Part shown: positions 1 to 8,728 of the stretch, piece after piece
How positions within the stretch are numbered: position 1 is the first letter of the stretch
Layout of the letters: each line of letters opens with the position of its first letter
Assembly: GCF_013002715.1 (NCBI RefSeq)
Contig: NZ_JABENB010000001.1
Span: 124,001-188,000, forward strand
DNA: 64,000 nucleotides
From: Flexivirga aerilata
Lineage (GTDB): Bacteria; Actinomycetota; Actinomycetes; Actinomycetales; Dermatophilaceae
Reading direction: 5' to 3'
Position numbers and translations under genes: made by a program
The notes under the pieces: generated by a model
Told to the model about the DNA's origin: nothing
Databases searched by the model: none
The model's input: only the letters and a program-made list of their open reading frames with translations

Positions 1-2
1 GG

Positions 3-1577
3 GTGACCCAAGGCAGCACCTCTCCCCTTTCTCGCGTACGCCGCGAGCTGCAAGCGATGCCGCTGCGACTGCGGGTCAGCGCGCTGCTCGTCCTGCTGCT
101 CGCGGTCGCACTCCTCATCACCGGCGCAGCCGCGACCGCGCAGGTGCGCAGCTTCATGACGCAGCGACAGGACGCGGAGCTTCGCGCCGCCCGCGCCTAC
201 CTGGTCGACGGCGCGGTGAAGAACCGCGCGACCGAGCAGCAGGCGTTCGCCTACGTGCCGACCAACACCTACGCGATCTCCCTGCAGTCGGTGACCGGCA
301 CCGAGCAGAGCATGATGACCGGCCCGGGCGACCCCGAGAATCCCGCGTCGGTGCCGGCCATCCCCCGCCTCACCGCGTCGGACCCGCGCGTGCGCACCGG
401 CCAGATCTTCACCGTCTCCTCCAGGTCCGGCGGCGGCCGCTGGCACGTGATCGCCGGCACCGTCGACGACTCGGGCCAGACCTATGTCTACGCCGTGGCG
501 GTCTCGATGGATCACACCGACGAGGTGGTCGACCACCTCGAGCTGGTGATCGTGCTGGTCGGCCTGCTCGCGCTCGCCGCGTGCGCGGTGCTCGGCTGGT
601 TCGCGGTGCGCCGCACCATGCGGCCGCTGCGGCAGATCGAGGACACCGCCCGCGGGATCGCCGAGGGCGACCTCACCCGCCGCGTGCCGGCGCCCCGCAC
701 GCAGGACGAGGTCGGCAGCCTCAGCAAGTCGCTCAACGTGATGCTCGCGCGCATCGAGGACTCCTTCGCCGTACGCCGGGCCTCCGAGGAGCGCATGCGG
801 CAGTTCGTGGCGGACGCCTCGCACGAGTTGCGCACCCCGCTCGCCACGGTGCGGGGGTATGCCGAGCTCTTCCGTCAGGGCGCGGTCTCCGGGGAGGCCG
901 ACACCCGCGCGGCGATGCGGCGCATCGAGGACGAGGCGACCCGCATGGCCGTCATGGTCGACGACCTGCTGCTGCTCACCCGGCTCGACCGTGCGCCGCG
1001 CGAGACACCGGGCGGCGACAAGCCGCACCTGCCGATCGATCTCACCGTGCTCGCCGCCGACGCGGTGCAGGACGCGACCGCGATCGACCACGCACGCACG
1101 GTGCGGCTGCGCGGCGTCGACGGGCCGGTGGGTCCCACCCCGGCGCTCGGCGACGAGGCCGCGCTGCGGCAGGTGGTGACCAACCTGATGGCCAACGCGA
1201 TCCGCTACACCCCGCCCGGGTCACCGCTCGAGGTGGCCGTCGGGGTGCGCGAGGGCATCGCCGAACTGCACGTGGTCGATCACGGCACCGGTGTGCCCGG
1301 CGAGTTGCGCGAGCGCATCTTCGAGCGGTTCTACCGGGCCGACCCGTCCCGCAACAGCGAGCACGGCGGCAGCGGGCTGGGCCTGGCCATCGTCTCCGCG
1401 ATCCTGGCGCTCCACGGCGGCGGGGTGGAGGTGCGGGACACCCCCGGAGGTGGCGCCACGTTCGTGGTGAAAATACCCTCGACGGCAGACCCGGCGGGTT
1501 CGCACGACGAGAGCGCGCAGGCACAGGAGCCCCACAGTCTCGATGAAGCGGTGCGACAGCAGAGCGGACTTGAGTAG
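3..1577 (+). CDS. two-component sensor histidine kinase (MprB/TrcS-like)
   Basis: This membrane histidine kinase autophosphorylates and should signal to a response regulator whose gene probably lies just upstream of the window. It has a membrane segment at about residues 25-45, an extracytoplasmic sensor region, a second membrane segment at about 181-203, a HAMP linker, and a HisKA box FVADASHELRTPL with the phospho-accepting His near 274. The ATPase domain shows NLMANAIRYTPPG, DHGTGVP, RFYRADPSR and GSGLGLAIV. The next gene is an HtrA-type protease, an arrangement like mprB-pepD in mycobacteria, so envelope-stress sensing is a reasonable inference. The first visible start is GTG at position 3; the true start could lie upstream, so the N-terminus is uncertain. 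Confidence 0.93.
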   Translation: MTQGSTSPLSRVRRELQAMPLRLRVSALLVLLLAVALLITGAAATAQVRSFMTQRQDAELRAARAYLVDGAVKNRATEQQAFAYVPTNTYAISLQSVTGTEQSMMTGPGDPENPASVPAIPRLTASDPRVRTGQIFTVSSRSGGGRWHVIAGTVDDSGQTYVYAVAVSMDHTDEVVDHLELVIVLVGLLALAACAVLGWFAVRRTMRPLRQIEDTARGIAEGDLTRRVPAPRTQDEVGSLSKSLNVMLARIEDSFAVRRASEERMRQFVADASHELRTPLATVRGYAELFRQGAVSGEADTRAAMRRIEDEATRMAVMVDDLLLLTRLDRAPRETPGGDKPHLPIDLTVLAADAVQDATAIDHARTVRLRGVDGPVGPTPALGDEAALRQVVTNLMANAIRYTPPGSPLEVAVGVREGIAELHVVDHGTGVPGELRERIFERFYRADPSRNSEHGGSGLGLAIVSAILALHGGGVEVRDTPGGGATFVVKIPSTADPAGSHDESAQAQEPHSLDEAVRQQSGLE

Positions 1578-1628
1578 ACCTCGCCCCGAGGGACAGTGGG
1601 CATCACACATTCAGGAGGGCATGAGCAG

Positions 1629-3233
1629 ATGTCGTTCGACCAGCACCGGTCCGACCAGCCGCAGGACGACTCCGGGCGGCGCGCCGACGCCGACGCGACC
1701 GGGGCGATCTACTCCGGCGACGAGCACACCTCCCCCATCCCGCGCTCCCCCGAGCAGCCGTATGACGCAGGCCATCGCCCGGCCGACCCCTTCGCCCCGC
1801 CGCAGTCTCAGCAGCCTCAGCAGGGCGCTCCGCAGCAGTCTCAGCCCTACGGCGCACCCCAGCCTTCGCACCAGTCTTCGCAGCAGCAGTACGGGCCGCA
1901 GTACGGCCGGCCGTACGAGCCGGGCCCGCAGCAGACCTACGGCCAGCCGGGCCAGCACGGTGCGGCGTTCGGCGCGGCCCAGCACCCACAGCAGGCCGGC
2001 CCGGCATACGGACAGGGCGGCTACGGCGGCACGACGACGACGGCGCCCCGCAAGCGCGGGCGCAACTGGGCGGCCGTGCCGATCGCGGCGATCCTCGCCG
2101 CGGCGCTCGCGAGCGGCGGCACCTACGCGCTGACGCAGGACGACAATGGCGGCTCGACCGCGACCGGCGGCAACACCACCGTCGTCAACGCCAACCCCGC
2201 CGACTTCGCCGACGCGGGGTCGGTCAACTGGTCGGCGACCGCCTCCAAGGTCACGCCGAGCGTGGTGTCGATCACCGTGCAGAGCGGCAGCAGCGGCGAC
2301 CAGGGCTCGGGCGTCATCCTCGACAAGGCCGGCAACATCGTCACCAACAACCATGTGGTGACCGGGTCGGGGTCCAAGCCGACCGTGCTGGTGACGCTCA
2401 GCGACAACAAGACCTACCAGGCCAAGGTGGTGGGCACCGACCCGAGCACCGACCTCGCGGTGATCAAGCTGCAGGACCCGCCGAGCAACCTCAAACCGAT
2501 CTCCATGTCGACCAAGAAGCTCGTGGTCGGCCAGCCCGCGATGGCGGTCGGCAACCCGCTCGGCCTGGCCGGCACGGTGACCACCGGCATCGTGAGTGCG
2601 CTCAACCGGCCGGTGACCACCCAGGCGGCGTCACCGGAAGGCAGCGGCGGCAACGGCAACCCGTTCGGCGGGGACAGCGGCGGCAGCGGCGGCCAGTCCT
2701 CGCGGAGCACGACGGTGACCACCAACGCGATCCAGACCAGCGCCGCGATCAACCCGGGCAACTCCGGCGGAGCGCTCGTCAACGGCTCCGGTGAGCTGAT
2801 CGGGATCAACTCCTCGATCGCGACTCTCGGTCAATCTTCAGCTTCCTCCCAGTCGGGCAACATCGGCATCGGGTTCGCTATCCCTGTGCCCGTGGTTCAG
2901 AACATCACCAGCCAGCTCATCAAGAGCGGCAAGGCCAAGCACGCCCAGCTCGGGGTGCAGGTGTCGACCCAGACCAGCACGGTCAAGGTCGGCGACGCGA
3001 TCGTGCAGGCGGCCAAGGTGGTGAAGGTCAACGACGGCTCAGCCGCCGCCAAGGCCGGCATCAAGGTGGGCGACATGGTGGTGCAGTTCAACGGCAACCA
3101 GGTCGTGTCCTCCGACTCGCTCGTCGGCTTCGTCGGGGCCGAGAAGCCGGGCACCAAGGTCACGCTGACCATCGTGCGCGATGGGAAGCAGCAGGACGTC
3201 CCGGTCACGCTGGGTGAGGCATCATCCTCGTGA
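1629..3233 (+). CDS. membrane-anchored HtrA/DegP-type serine protease with PDZ domain
   Basis: This is an S1C serine protease for quality control of extracytoplasmic proteins (PepD/HtrA type). The N-terminal 140 residues are cytoplasmic, rich in Gln, Pro, Gly and Tyr. One membrane anchor follows at about 147-168, then the trypsin-like domain with triad His242 (TNNHVV), Asp275 (STDLAV) and Ser379 (NPGNSGG). A Gly/Ser-rich loop at about 334-365 sits before the catalytic Ser, and a C-terminal PDZ domain holds the GIKVGDMVV segment. ATG 1629 was chosen because AGGAGGG at 1613-1619 is well spaced from it; an earlier in-frame GTG at 1596 has no such site. It follows a sensor kinase by about 50 bp and is probably co-expressed with it. 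Confidence 0.93.
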   Translation: MSFDQHRSDQPQDDSGRRADADATGAIYSGDEHTSPIPRSPEQPYDAGHRPADPFAPPQSQQPQQGAPQQSQPYGAPQPSHQSSQQQYGPQYGRPYEPGPQQTYGQPGQHGAAFGAAQHPQQAGPAYGQGGYGGTTTTAPRKRGRNWAAVPIAAILAAALASGGTYALTQDDNGGSTATGGNTTVVNANPADFADAGSVNWSATASKVTPSVVSITVQSGSSGDQGSGVILDKAGNIVTNNHVVTGSGSKPTVLVTLSDNKTYQAKVVGTDPSTDLAVIKLQDPPSNLKPISMSTKKLVVGQPAMAVGNPLGLAGTVTTGIVSALNRPVTTQAASPEGSGGNGNPFGGDSGGSGGQSSRSTTVTTNAIQTSAAINPGNSGGALVNGSGELIGINSSIATLGQSSASSQSGNIGIGFAIPVPVVQNITSQLIKSGKAKHAQLGVQVSTQTSTVKVGDAIVQAAKVVKVNDGSAAAKAGIKVGDMVVQFNGNQVVSSDSLVGFVGAEKPGTKVTLTIVRDGKQQDVPVTLGEASSS

Positions 3234-3330
3234 CGCGGTGACGATAAGGGTCGCCGAGCAACTCTCCCTTCCTCCGTGTTCGGCGATCCTGACGGGGTGG
3301 ATCCGGCTTGTGACGGGGCCGGATCTCGCG

Positions 3331-3415
3331 AGGGGCGCCTCCGTGGCGAGGGTCCGTGGGAGGGATTGAGCGTATAGTCGCTCTTCCCCCACCGACAGCC
3401 ACGAGAGGCGCCCCT
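3331..3415 (+). promoter_or_regulatory. inverted repeat and putative promoter ahead of helR
   Basis: AGGGGCGCCTC at 3331-3341 is matched exactly by its reverse complement GAGGCGCCCCT at 3405-3415, giving an 11-bp inverted repeat 63 nt apart. A TATAGT box at 3373-3378 lies between the arms and is a possible -10 element. If transcription starts near 3385, the right arm lies in the 5' leader about 6 nt before the start codon. This could be a protein-binding site or an RNA structure; I see no match to a known element. Confidence 0.4.
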
Positions 3416-3421
3416 TTCGTC

Positions 3422-5476
3422 ATGCCTGCCTTCGACACGCCCCGGGCCGACTCGTATGCCGACGAGCTCGCCCACGAACGCGCCTACCTGACCGCCGCAC
3501 GCGCCGACCTGGCCCGGATGCGGGCGAGCGCGGAGGCGCTCGACGCCTCGCGGGGCAGCGACGCCGACTCGGCCGCCGTGCTCGCCGATGTCCTCGCCCG
3601 TCGCGTCGCGGCATTGCAGGACGACCCGCACACCACCCTCTTCTTCGGCCGGATCGACGGCGACTCGGAAGCCGCGGAGAGCCGGCACTACATCGGCCGT
3701 CGTCACGTGAGCAGCCCGTCCGGCGACCCGGTGGTGCTCGACTGGCGGGCGCCGATGTCGACCGCCTTCTACCGCGCCTCGCACACCGAGCCGATGGGCG
3801 TCGCGCTCCGCCGCAGGTTCGGCGTGGACCGCGGGCAGATCACCGCGATCGAGGACGAACACCTCACGGATCAGGGCGAATCCGAGGCTTCCAGCGAGAT
3901 CCTCGCCTCGGAGATCGAACGCCCTCGCACCGGCCCGATGCGCGACATCGTCTCGACCATCCAGCCCGAGCAGGACGAGATCGTCCGCGCGGACCTGGCC
4001 ACCTCGGTCTGCGTGCAGGGGGCGCCCGGCACCGGCAAGACCGCGGTCGGGCTGCACCGCGCGGCGTGGCTGCTCTACACCCACCGCGACCGGCTGGACC
4101 GCACCGGCGTGCTCGTCGTCGGGCCCAACCGCGCCTTCCTCGAGCACATCAACGCCGTACTCCCCGCCCTCGGCGAGGTGCGGGTCGAGCACACGACCGC
4201 GGCCGACCTAGTCGCGCATGCACCGGCGAAGGCGACCGAGCCGACGGAAGTGGCTGTGCTCAAAGGCGATCCGCGGATGGCGACCGTGCTGCACAACGCC
4301 CTGTGGGCACAGGTCGCTCGTGCGGACGAAGCCCTCGTCATACCGCGTGGAGTGCGCAAGTGGCGCATCCCGTCCTACGAGGTGCAGGAGATCGTCGACG
4401 AGCTCACCTCGCGTGGCGTGCGGTATGACGCCGCGCGCGCCATGCTGCCGATGCGCCTCGCGCACGCCGTGCTGCTGCGCATGGAGCGCGCGGGCGACTC
4501 GCCCGACGACCGTGTGCAGGAAGCGGTCGCCAAGTCGCCCGCGATGCGCAAGTATGCCGCGGCTCTCTGGCCGGCGGCCGACCCACGCCAGGTGCTCTTC
4601 GACCTCTGGTCGTCCGCCGATCGGCTGGCCGAGGCCGCGGACGGCGTGCTCTCCGAGCAGGAGCAGGCAATCCTGTTGTGGGACAAGGCTCCTCGCGGCA
4701 AGGGCAGCGCCAAGTGGTCGCCGGCCGATCTCGCCCTGCTCGACGAACTCGGCGACCTGGTCGAGCGGACCCCGAGCCTCGGCCACGTCGTGCTCGACGA
4801 GGCGCAGGACCTGTCGCCGATGCAGCTGCGCGCGGTCGGACGACGGTGTTCGACCGGATCGGTCACCGTGCTCGGCGACGTCGCGCAGGGCACCACCCCG
4901 TGGGCGACCGACTCGTGGCAGGAGGCGATGAGTCACCTCGGCAAACCGGAGCACCACCTGGAGGTGCTCGACCGCGGCTTCCGGGTGCCGGCGTCGGTCA
5001 TCGAGTTCGCGGCACGGCTGCTGCCGAGCATGGCTCCCGGGCTCGGCGCGCCGACCTCGGTGCGCAGCAATCGTGGCGTCCTCGATGTGCGGCCCGTGGA
5101 CGGCGCATCGAAGATTGCTACCGAGTTGCTCCAATCCGTCTCTGCCGCAATGGAATCCGAAGGATCGATCGGCGTGATCGCGCCCAACGCGCAGATCGAG
5201 AAACTGTCGAAGGCTTTGCAGGCAGGTGGCATCGACCACGGCCGGCTCGACGCCGACCACGGAGACGACGCCGACCACCGGGTCCAACTGGTCCCGGCCA
5301 CGGTCGCCAAGGGTTTGGAGTTCGACCAGGTGGTCGTGGTGGAGCCGGCCGCAATCGCCGCCGCCGAGCCCGACGAGCGCACGGGTCTGCGACGGCTGTA
5401 TGTCGTTCTCACCAGGGCGGTTTCGGCTCTCACGGTGCTGCACAGCGAGCCCCTCCCCGGCGAGCTCTGTGGATAA
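3422..5476 (+). CDS. helR: HelD/HelR-type RNA polymerase recycling ATPase
   Basis: This is a superfamily 1 helicase-like ATPase of the HelD class, which in actinobacteria frees stalled RNA polymerase and, as HelR, can displace rifamycins. The N-terminal coiled-coil arm lies at about residues 10-65. Walker A is GAPGTGKTAVGLH near 200, Walker B is VVLDEAQDLSP, and C-terminal motifs are GLEFDQVVVVEP and YVVLTRAVSAL. The length of 684 aa fits HelR. ATG 3422 was chosen because the conserved region begins there; an in-frame ATG 22 codons upstream overlaps the promoter region. No ribosome site is close (GAGAGG lies 13 nt away). The gene is monocistronic. Confidence 0.88.
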   Translation: MPAFDTPRADSYADELAHERAYLTAARADLARMRASAEALDASRGSDADSAAVLADVLARRVAALQDDPHTTLFFGRIDGDSEAAESRHYIGRRHVSSPSGDPVVLDWRAPMSTAFYRASHTEPMGVALRRRFGVDRGQITAIEDEHLTDQGESEASSEILASEIERPRTGPMRDIVSTIQPEQDEIVRADLATSVCVQGAPGTGKTAVGLHRAAWLLYTHRDRLDRTGVLVVGPNRAFLEHINAVLPALGEVRVEHTTAADLVAHAPAKATEPTEVAVLKGDPRMATVLHNALWAQVARADEALVIPRGVRKWRIPSYEVQEIVDELTSRGVRYDAARAMLPMRLAHAVLLRMERAGDSPDDRVQEAVAKSPAMRKYAAALWPAADPRQVLFDLWSSADRLAEAADGVLSEQEQAILLWDKAPRGKGSAKWSPADLALLDELGDLVERTPSLGHVVLDEAQDLSPMQLRAVGRRCSTGSVTVLGDVAQGTTPWATDSWQEAMSHLGKPEHHLEVLDRGFRVPASVIEFAARLLPSMAPGLGAPTSVRSNRGVLDVRPVDGASKIATELLQSVSAAMESEGSIGVIAPNAQIEKLSKALQAGGIDHGRLDADHGDDADHRVQLVPATVAKGLEFDQVVVVEPAAIAAAEPDERTGLRRLYVVLTRAVSALTVLHSEPLPGELCG

Positions 5477-5556
5477 CTTCTGCGGCGGTTCGGCGCGAGT
5501 GCCTAGCGTCGTTGCATGACGTCCGCACCCCGCGGACACCGTGTGGAGGGAATGAC

Positions 5557-5865
5557 ATGAACCCCAGTGGCATCGGCGCCTACGCCGTCGACAGTGGACA
5601 GCTCGACCAGCACAGCCGCGACGTGGCAAACGTCGCGGAGGAGATCGCCCGCCTCATGCAGGTGATGGACGGCAAGCTGCACGCCTTGCAGGGCACCTGG
5701 AAGGGCCAGGCGTCCGGTCAGTACGCGCAGCTGCACAGCGAGTGGTCGGCCGCGCAGACCAAGGTCCGGACCGCGCTGACCGACATCGGCCTGGCGCTGG
5801 GCTCGGCCAGCACCGCCTACTCGCAGGTGGAGACCGACGTCGCCCGCGCCTTCACCCCAAAGTGA
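5557..5865 (+). CDS. WXG100 family (ESAT-6-like) type VII secretion substrate
   Basis: This 102-residue protein is predicted to be two helices joined by a turn with the motif TWKGQ near the middle, the W-x-G signature of ESAT-6-like proteins. Near the C-terminus, YSQVE fits the YxxxD/E export signal for the ESX (type VII) machinery. A good site GGAGGG at 5545-5550 precedes ATG 5557. It is a single gene: no partner WXG100 gene, EccC ATPase or other ESX component lies in the window, so it must be exported by a system encoded elsewhere or act alone. Expected to dimerise; its role is unknown. Confidence 0.9.
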   Translation: MNPSGIGAYAVDSGQLDQHSRDVANVAEEIARLMQVMDGKLHALQGTWKGQASGQYAQLHSEWSAAQTKVRTALTDIGLALGSASTAYSQVETDVARAFTPK

Positions 5866-5871
5866 GCCGGC

Positions 5872-5889
5872 CGGGCCGCCGGCGGCCCG
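5872..5889. terminator. bidirectional hairpin between convergent genes
   Basis: An 18-bp perfect palindrome (CGGGCCGCC and its complement) sits between the end of the WXG100 gene and the end of the oppositely oriented reductase gene. Its location suits a terminator for both strands, but there is no T-run. Confidence 0.5.
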
Positions 5890-5938
5890 CCACCTGCGGT
5901 CGCCGGCGGTCCTCCCCCGGCGCGCTCCGGCCGGCCCC

Positions 5939-7954
5939 TCAGAGCCGCGCGGCGAGTTCGGTCGCCTGGCGGATCGCGCGCTTGGCGTCGAGTTCGGCCG
6001 CGACGTCGGCCCCGCCGATGAGGTGCCGGGCGGCGTCCTCCGGCATCGCCAGATCGCGCACCGACTCCTGGCCGGCACAGACGACGATCGTGTCGACCTC
6101 GAGCAGCCGCTGCTGCGGCACCTCCTTGCCGGAGCGCACCGTGATGTGCAGACCGGCGTCGTCGATGCGGTCGTAGCTCACGCCGCCGATCATCTCGACC
6201 TCGGCGTCCTTCAGCGCGGCCCGGTGCACCCAGCCGGTGGTCTTGGCCAAGCCCTTGCCGAGCGGCGCCGGCTTGCGCTGCAGCAGGTAGACCGTCCGCC
6301 GCGGCTCGGCGTGGCGCTTCGTCGTGAGGCCGCCGACGGCCGCCGGATCGTCGGTGACGCCCCACTGCTCCTGCCAGTCGGCGAGCTTCTTGTGCTGGTC
6401 GTCGAGCAGGAACTCGCTGACGTCGAAGCCGATCCCGCCCGCACCGACCACCGCCACGTGTTTGCCGGCCTCGACCTCGCCGCGCAGCAACGCGTCGTAG
6501 GCGACGACGGTCGGGTGGTCGATGCCGGGGATGTCCGGCACCCGGGGACGCACGCCCGTGGCGACCACCACGTCGTCATACCCGCGCAGGTGGTCGTCGG
6601 TGACGGTGACGCCGAGCCGGACGTCGACGCCGAGTACGTCGAGCCGTCGGCGGTAGTAGCGCACGGTCTCGGTGAACTCCTCCTTGCCCGGGATGCGCAT
6701 CGCCAGCCGGAACTGCCCGCCGATCTCGGTGTCGCGCTCGAAAAGCGTGACCTGGTGCCCCTTTTCGGCCATCGAGACCGCTGCGGCCAGCCCGGCCGGG
6801 CCGGCGCCGACCACTGCGACCTGCTTGCGCCTCGCCTGCGGCACCGGCAGCAGCACCAGCGTGGTCTCCCGGCCGGCGCGCGGGTTGACCAGACAGCTCG
6901 CCTTCTTGTTGGCGAACGTGTGGTCCAGGCAGGCCTGGTTGCACGCGATGCAGGTGTTGATCTCGTCGGCGCGGCCCTGGCCGGCCTTGGCCACGAAGTC
7001 GGGGTCGGCCAGCAGCGGCCGCGCCATCGAGATGAGATCGGCCTGACCGGTCGCGACGATCTCCTCGCCGACCTCGGGGGTGTTGATCCGGTTGGACGCC
7101 ATGACCGGGATGCCGACCTCCCGGCGCAGCCGGGCCGTCCAGTCGACGAACGCGGCGCGCGGCACGGACGTGACGATGGTCGGCACTCGCGCCTCGTGCC
7201 ACCCGATGCCGGTGCCGAACATCGAGGCGCCCGCCTCCTCCAGCCGCCCCGCGAGCGTGACGACCTCGTCCCAGGTCTGGCCGTGCTCGACCAGGTCGAC
7301 CAGCGAGATGCGGTAGTCGACGACGAAGCCGGACCCGACGGCGTCCTTGACCCGGCGGACGATCTCGACCGGGAAGCGCATGCGCTTGTCGGCGCTGCCG
7401 CCCCAGGCGTCGGTGCGGTCATTGGTGCGGGCGGCGAGGAACTGGTTGATCAGATATCCCTCCGACCCCATGATCTCGACGCCGTCATACCCGGCCCGCT
7501 GCGCCAGCACGGCCGCCCGCACGTAGGCGTCGATCGTCCGCTCGACGCCCTTTGCCGACAGGGCCCGCGGCCGGAAGGGCGTGATCGGGGACTTGCGGCC
7601 GCTCGCCGACCGGATCATCGGGTGGTAGCCGTATCGGCCGGCGTGCAGGATCTGCAACAGGATCCGGCTGTCGTGCCGGTGCACCGCGTCGGTGATGCGT
7701 CGGTGCTTGTCGGCGGCGCGGCGGGTCCGCAGCAGGGACCCCGCCGGCAGCAGCCAGCCCTCGACGGTGGGCGCGAAGCCACCGGTGATCAGCATGCCGG
7801 TGCCCCCTTCGGCGCGCGCCGCGAAGTAGGCCGCCAGCTCCGGGAAGTGCTTGGACCGGTCCTCGTAGCCGGTGTGCATCGAACCCATCACCACCCGGTT
7901 GCGCAGCGTGACGCCGTCGATGGTGATCGGGGACAAGAGGTGGTCGTAGGCCAT
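5939..7954 (-). CDS. NADH:flavin oxidoreductase / 2,4-dienoyl-CoA reductase-like enzyme
   Basis: This is a two-module flavoenzyme of the FadH/trimethylamine-dehydrogenase type. The N-terminal old-yellow-enzyme TIM barrel (about 1-340) binds FMN. A four-cysteine motif CIACNQACLDHTF followed by a fourth Cys eleven residues later binds a 4Fe-4S cluster. The C-terminal half has FAD and NAD(P) folds (VVGAGPAGLAAAV and VAVVGAGGIGFDV). In fatty-acid metabolism such enzymes reduce dienoyl-CoA, but the family also acts on other enones, so the substrate is uncertain. ATG 7954 was preferred over GTG 7960 because AGAAG lies 5 nt before it. A PadR regulator gene lies 11 bp upstream on the same strand. Confidence 0.88.
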   Translation of the reverse strand: MAYDHLLSPITIDGVTLRNRVVMGSMHTGYEDRSKHFPELAAYFAARAEGGTGMLITGGFAPTVEGWLLPAGSLLRTRRAADKHRRITDAVHRHDSRILLQILHAGRYGYHPMIRSASGRKSPITPFRPRALSAKGVERTIDAYVRAAVLAQRAGYDGVEIMGSEGYLINQFLAARTNDRTDAWGGSADKRMRFPVEIVRRVKDAVGSGFVVDYRISLVDLVEHGQTWDEVVTLAGRLEEAGASMFGTGIGWHEARVPTIVTSVPRAAFVDWTARLRREVGIPVMASNRINTPEVGEEIVATGQADLISMARPLLADPDFVAKAGQGRADEINTCIACNQACLDHTFANKKASCLVNPRAGRETTLVLLPVPQARRKQVAVVGAGPAGLAAAVSMAEKGHQVTLFERDTEIGGQFRLAMRIPGKEEFTETVRYYRRRLDVLGVDVRLGVTVTDDHLRGYDDVVVATGVRPRVPDIPGIDHPTVVAYDALLRGEVEAGKHVAVVGAGGIGFDVSEFLLDDQHKKLADWQEQWGVTDDPAAVGGLTTKRHAEPRRTVYLLQRKPAPLGKGLAKTTGWVHRAALKDAEVEMIGGVSYDRIDDAGLHITVRSGKEVPQQRLLEVDTIVVCAGQESVRDLAMPEDAARHLIGGADVAAELDAKRAIRQATELAARL

Positions 7955-7965
7955 CAGCACTTCTC

Positions 7966-8547
7966 TCAGGAGGAGGTGGACCGGACGAGCGTGTCCGGCG
8001 TCGTTGTCGCATCGGCGCCAAGCGCGGCGAGCATCTCGTCACACCACTCGACGTAACCGCGTTCCTGCCGTATGCCGCCGCGCAGCACCAGCCACGCCGG
8101 GAGTTCGTCGTCGGACAGCCTTGCCGGGTCCGGGAAGTGCCTGCGCTCGTCCGCGACGTAGTAGTCGAGCTGCTCCGCGTGCACCGCCCGCTGCCGGACG
8201 ATGTCGGCGACGATCGCCGCCCGGTCACCGAACGGCATCGCCCGCACCTTGACCGCGAACTCACTGCGGTGGGTCTCCCCGGGAGTCGGCTCGCGGGTCC
8301 ACTCCACCAGTCGCCCGCGACCGGCGGTCGTCAGCCGGTAGACCTTGCGATCCGGCCGCACGCCGCCACCGGACTGCCGACGGATGGTCACCAGGCCGTC
8401 CGCGTCCATGCGCGCGAGCACCCGGTAGATCTGCTGGTGGGTGGCGCTCCAGAAGAAGCCGATCGACTTGTCGAAGCGGCGCGTCAGGTCGTAACCGCTC
8501 GCGGGCTGTTCCGCAAGTGAGACGAGGATGGCGTGCTCCAGCGACAT
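7966..8547 (-). CDS. PadR-family transcriptional regulator
   Basis: This 193-aa repressor has an N-terminal winged helix-turn-helix (about 1-80: SLEHAILVSLAEQPASGYDL, then the QQIYRVLARMDADGLV recognition and wing region) and a C-terminal helical dimerisation domain (about 100-175) as in the PadR/VirR class. It is the first gene of a two-gene operon with the flavin reductase, so it probably controls that enzyme and itself in response to a phenolic or enone-type ligand; the ligand is unknown. ATG 8547 (MSLEHAIL) was chosen because it matches the usual family start. An inverted repeat just upstream is the likely operator. Confidence 0.9.
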   Translation of the reverse strand: MSLEHAILVSLAEQPASGYDLTRRFDKSIGFFWSATHQQIYRVLARMDADGLVTIRRQSGGGVRPDRKVYRLTTAGRGRLVEWTREPTPGETHRSEFAVKVRAMPFGDRAAIVADIVRQRAVHAEQLDYYVADERRHFPDPARLSDDELPAWLVLRGGIRQERGYVEWCDEMLAALGADATTTPDTLVRSTSS

Positions 8548-8561
8548 GCGCTTAGCTTCAT

Positions 8562-8577
8562 ATGCAACAAGGTGCAT
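8562..8577. promoter_or_regulatory. candidate PadR operator
   Basis: ATGCA at 8562-8566 and TGCAT at 8573-8577 form a 5-bp inverted repeat with a 6-nt spacer, 15 bp upstream of the padR-type start codon. PadR operators are commonly ATG/CAT-ended dyads of this size, so autoregulation here is a fair inference. Confidence 0.5.
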
Positions 8578-8634
8578 GTCAACGGGGCGACGGGCCGGGG
8601 CGCGGACGTTGTGCGGACCGCGGGCCTACTCCGC

Positions 8635-8656
8635 AAGGTGGCGCAAAGGTGGCGCA
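8635..8656. repeat. tandem 11-bp repeat in a divergent promoter region
   Basis: AAGGTGGCGCA occurs twice in direct tandem (8635-8645 and 8646-8656) between the divergent padR-type and tetR-type genes. An 11-bp period places both copies on about the same face of the helix, so this could be a regulator site; nothing else supports a function. Confidence 0.35.
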
Positions 8657-8695
8657 TTCCCGACACGGCGGATATCCGTCGCACCGAAGCCCTTA

Positions 8696-8713
8696 TGAAC
8701 GGACGCCCGTTCA
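8696..8713. promoter_or_regulatory. candidate TetR operator
   Basis: TGAACGG (8696-8702) and CCGTTCA (8707-8713) form a perfect 7-bp inverted repeat with a 4-nt centre, directly upstream of a TAGGTT -10 box. A second palindrome, CGGATATCCG, lies at 8669-8678. The position suits autoregulation by the TetR-type gene at 8729. Confidence 0.55.
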
Positions 8714-8715
8714 AG

Positions 8716-8721
8716 TAGGTT
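8716..8721 (+). promoter_or_regulatory. -10 box of a probable leaderless transcript
   Basis: TAGGTT ends 7 nt before the ATG at 8729. A TANNNT box at that distance puts the transcription start at or next to the start codon, the hallmark of actinobacterial leaderless mRNAs. GGAG at 8722-8725 lies only 3 nt before the ATG, too close for a normal ribosome site. Confidence 0.5.
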
Positions 8722-8728
8722 GGAGACA

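Noticed and set aside
3240..3421. A classical rifamycin-associated element before helR
   Set aside because: I found an 11-bp inverted repeat but not the compact 19-bp palindromic form I remember for that element.
6023..8056. A 677-codon + strand open frame opposite the flavin reductase
   Set aside because: It is the mirror of a gene with clear FMN, 4Fe-4S and FAD motifs; the composition is that of antisense codons.
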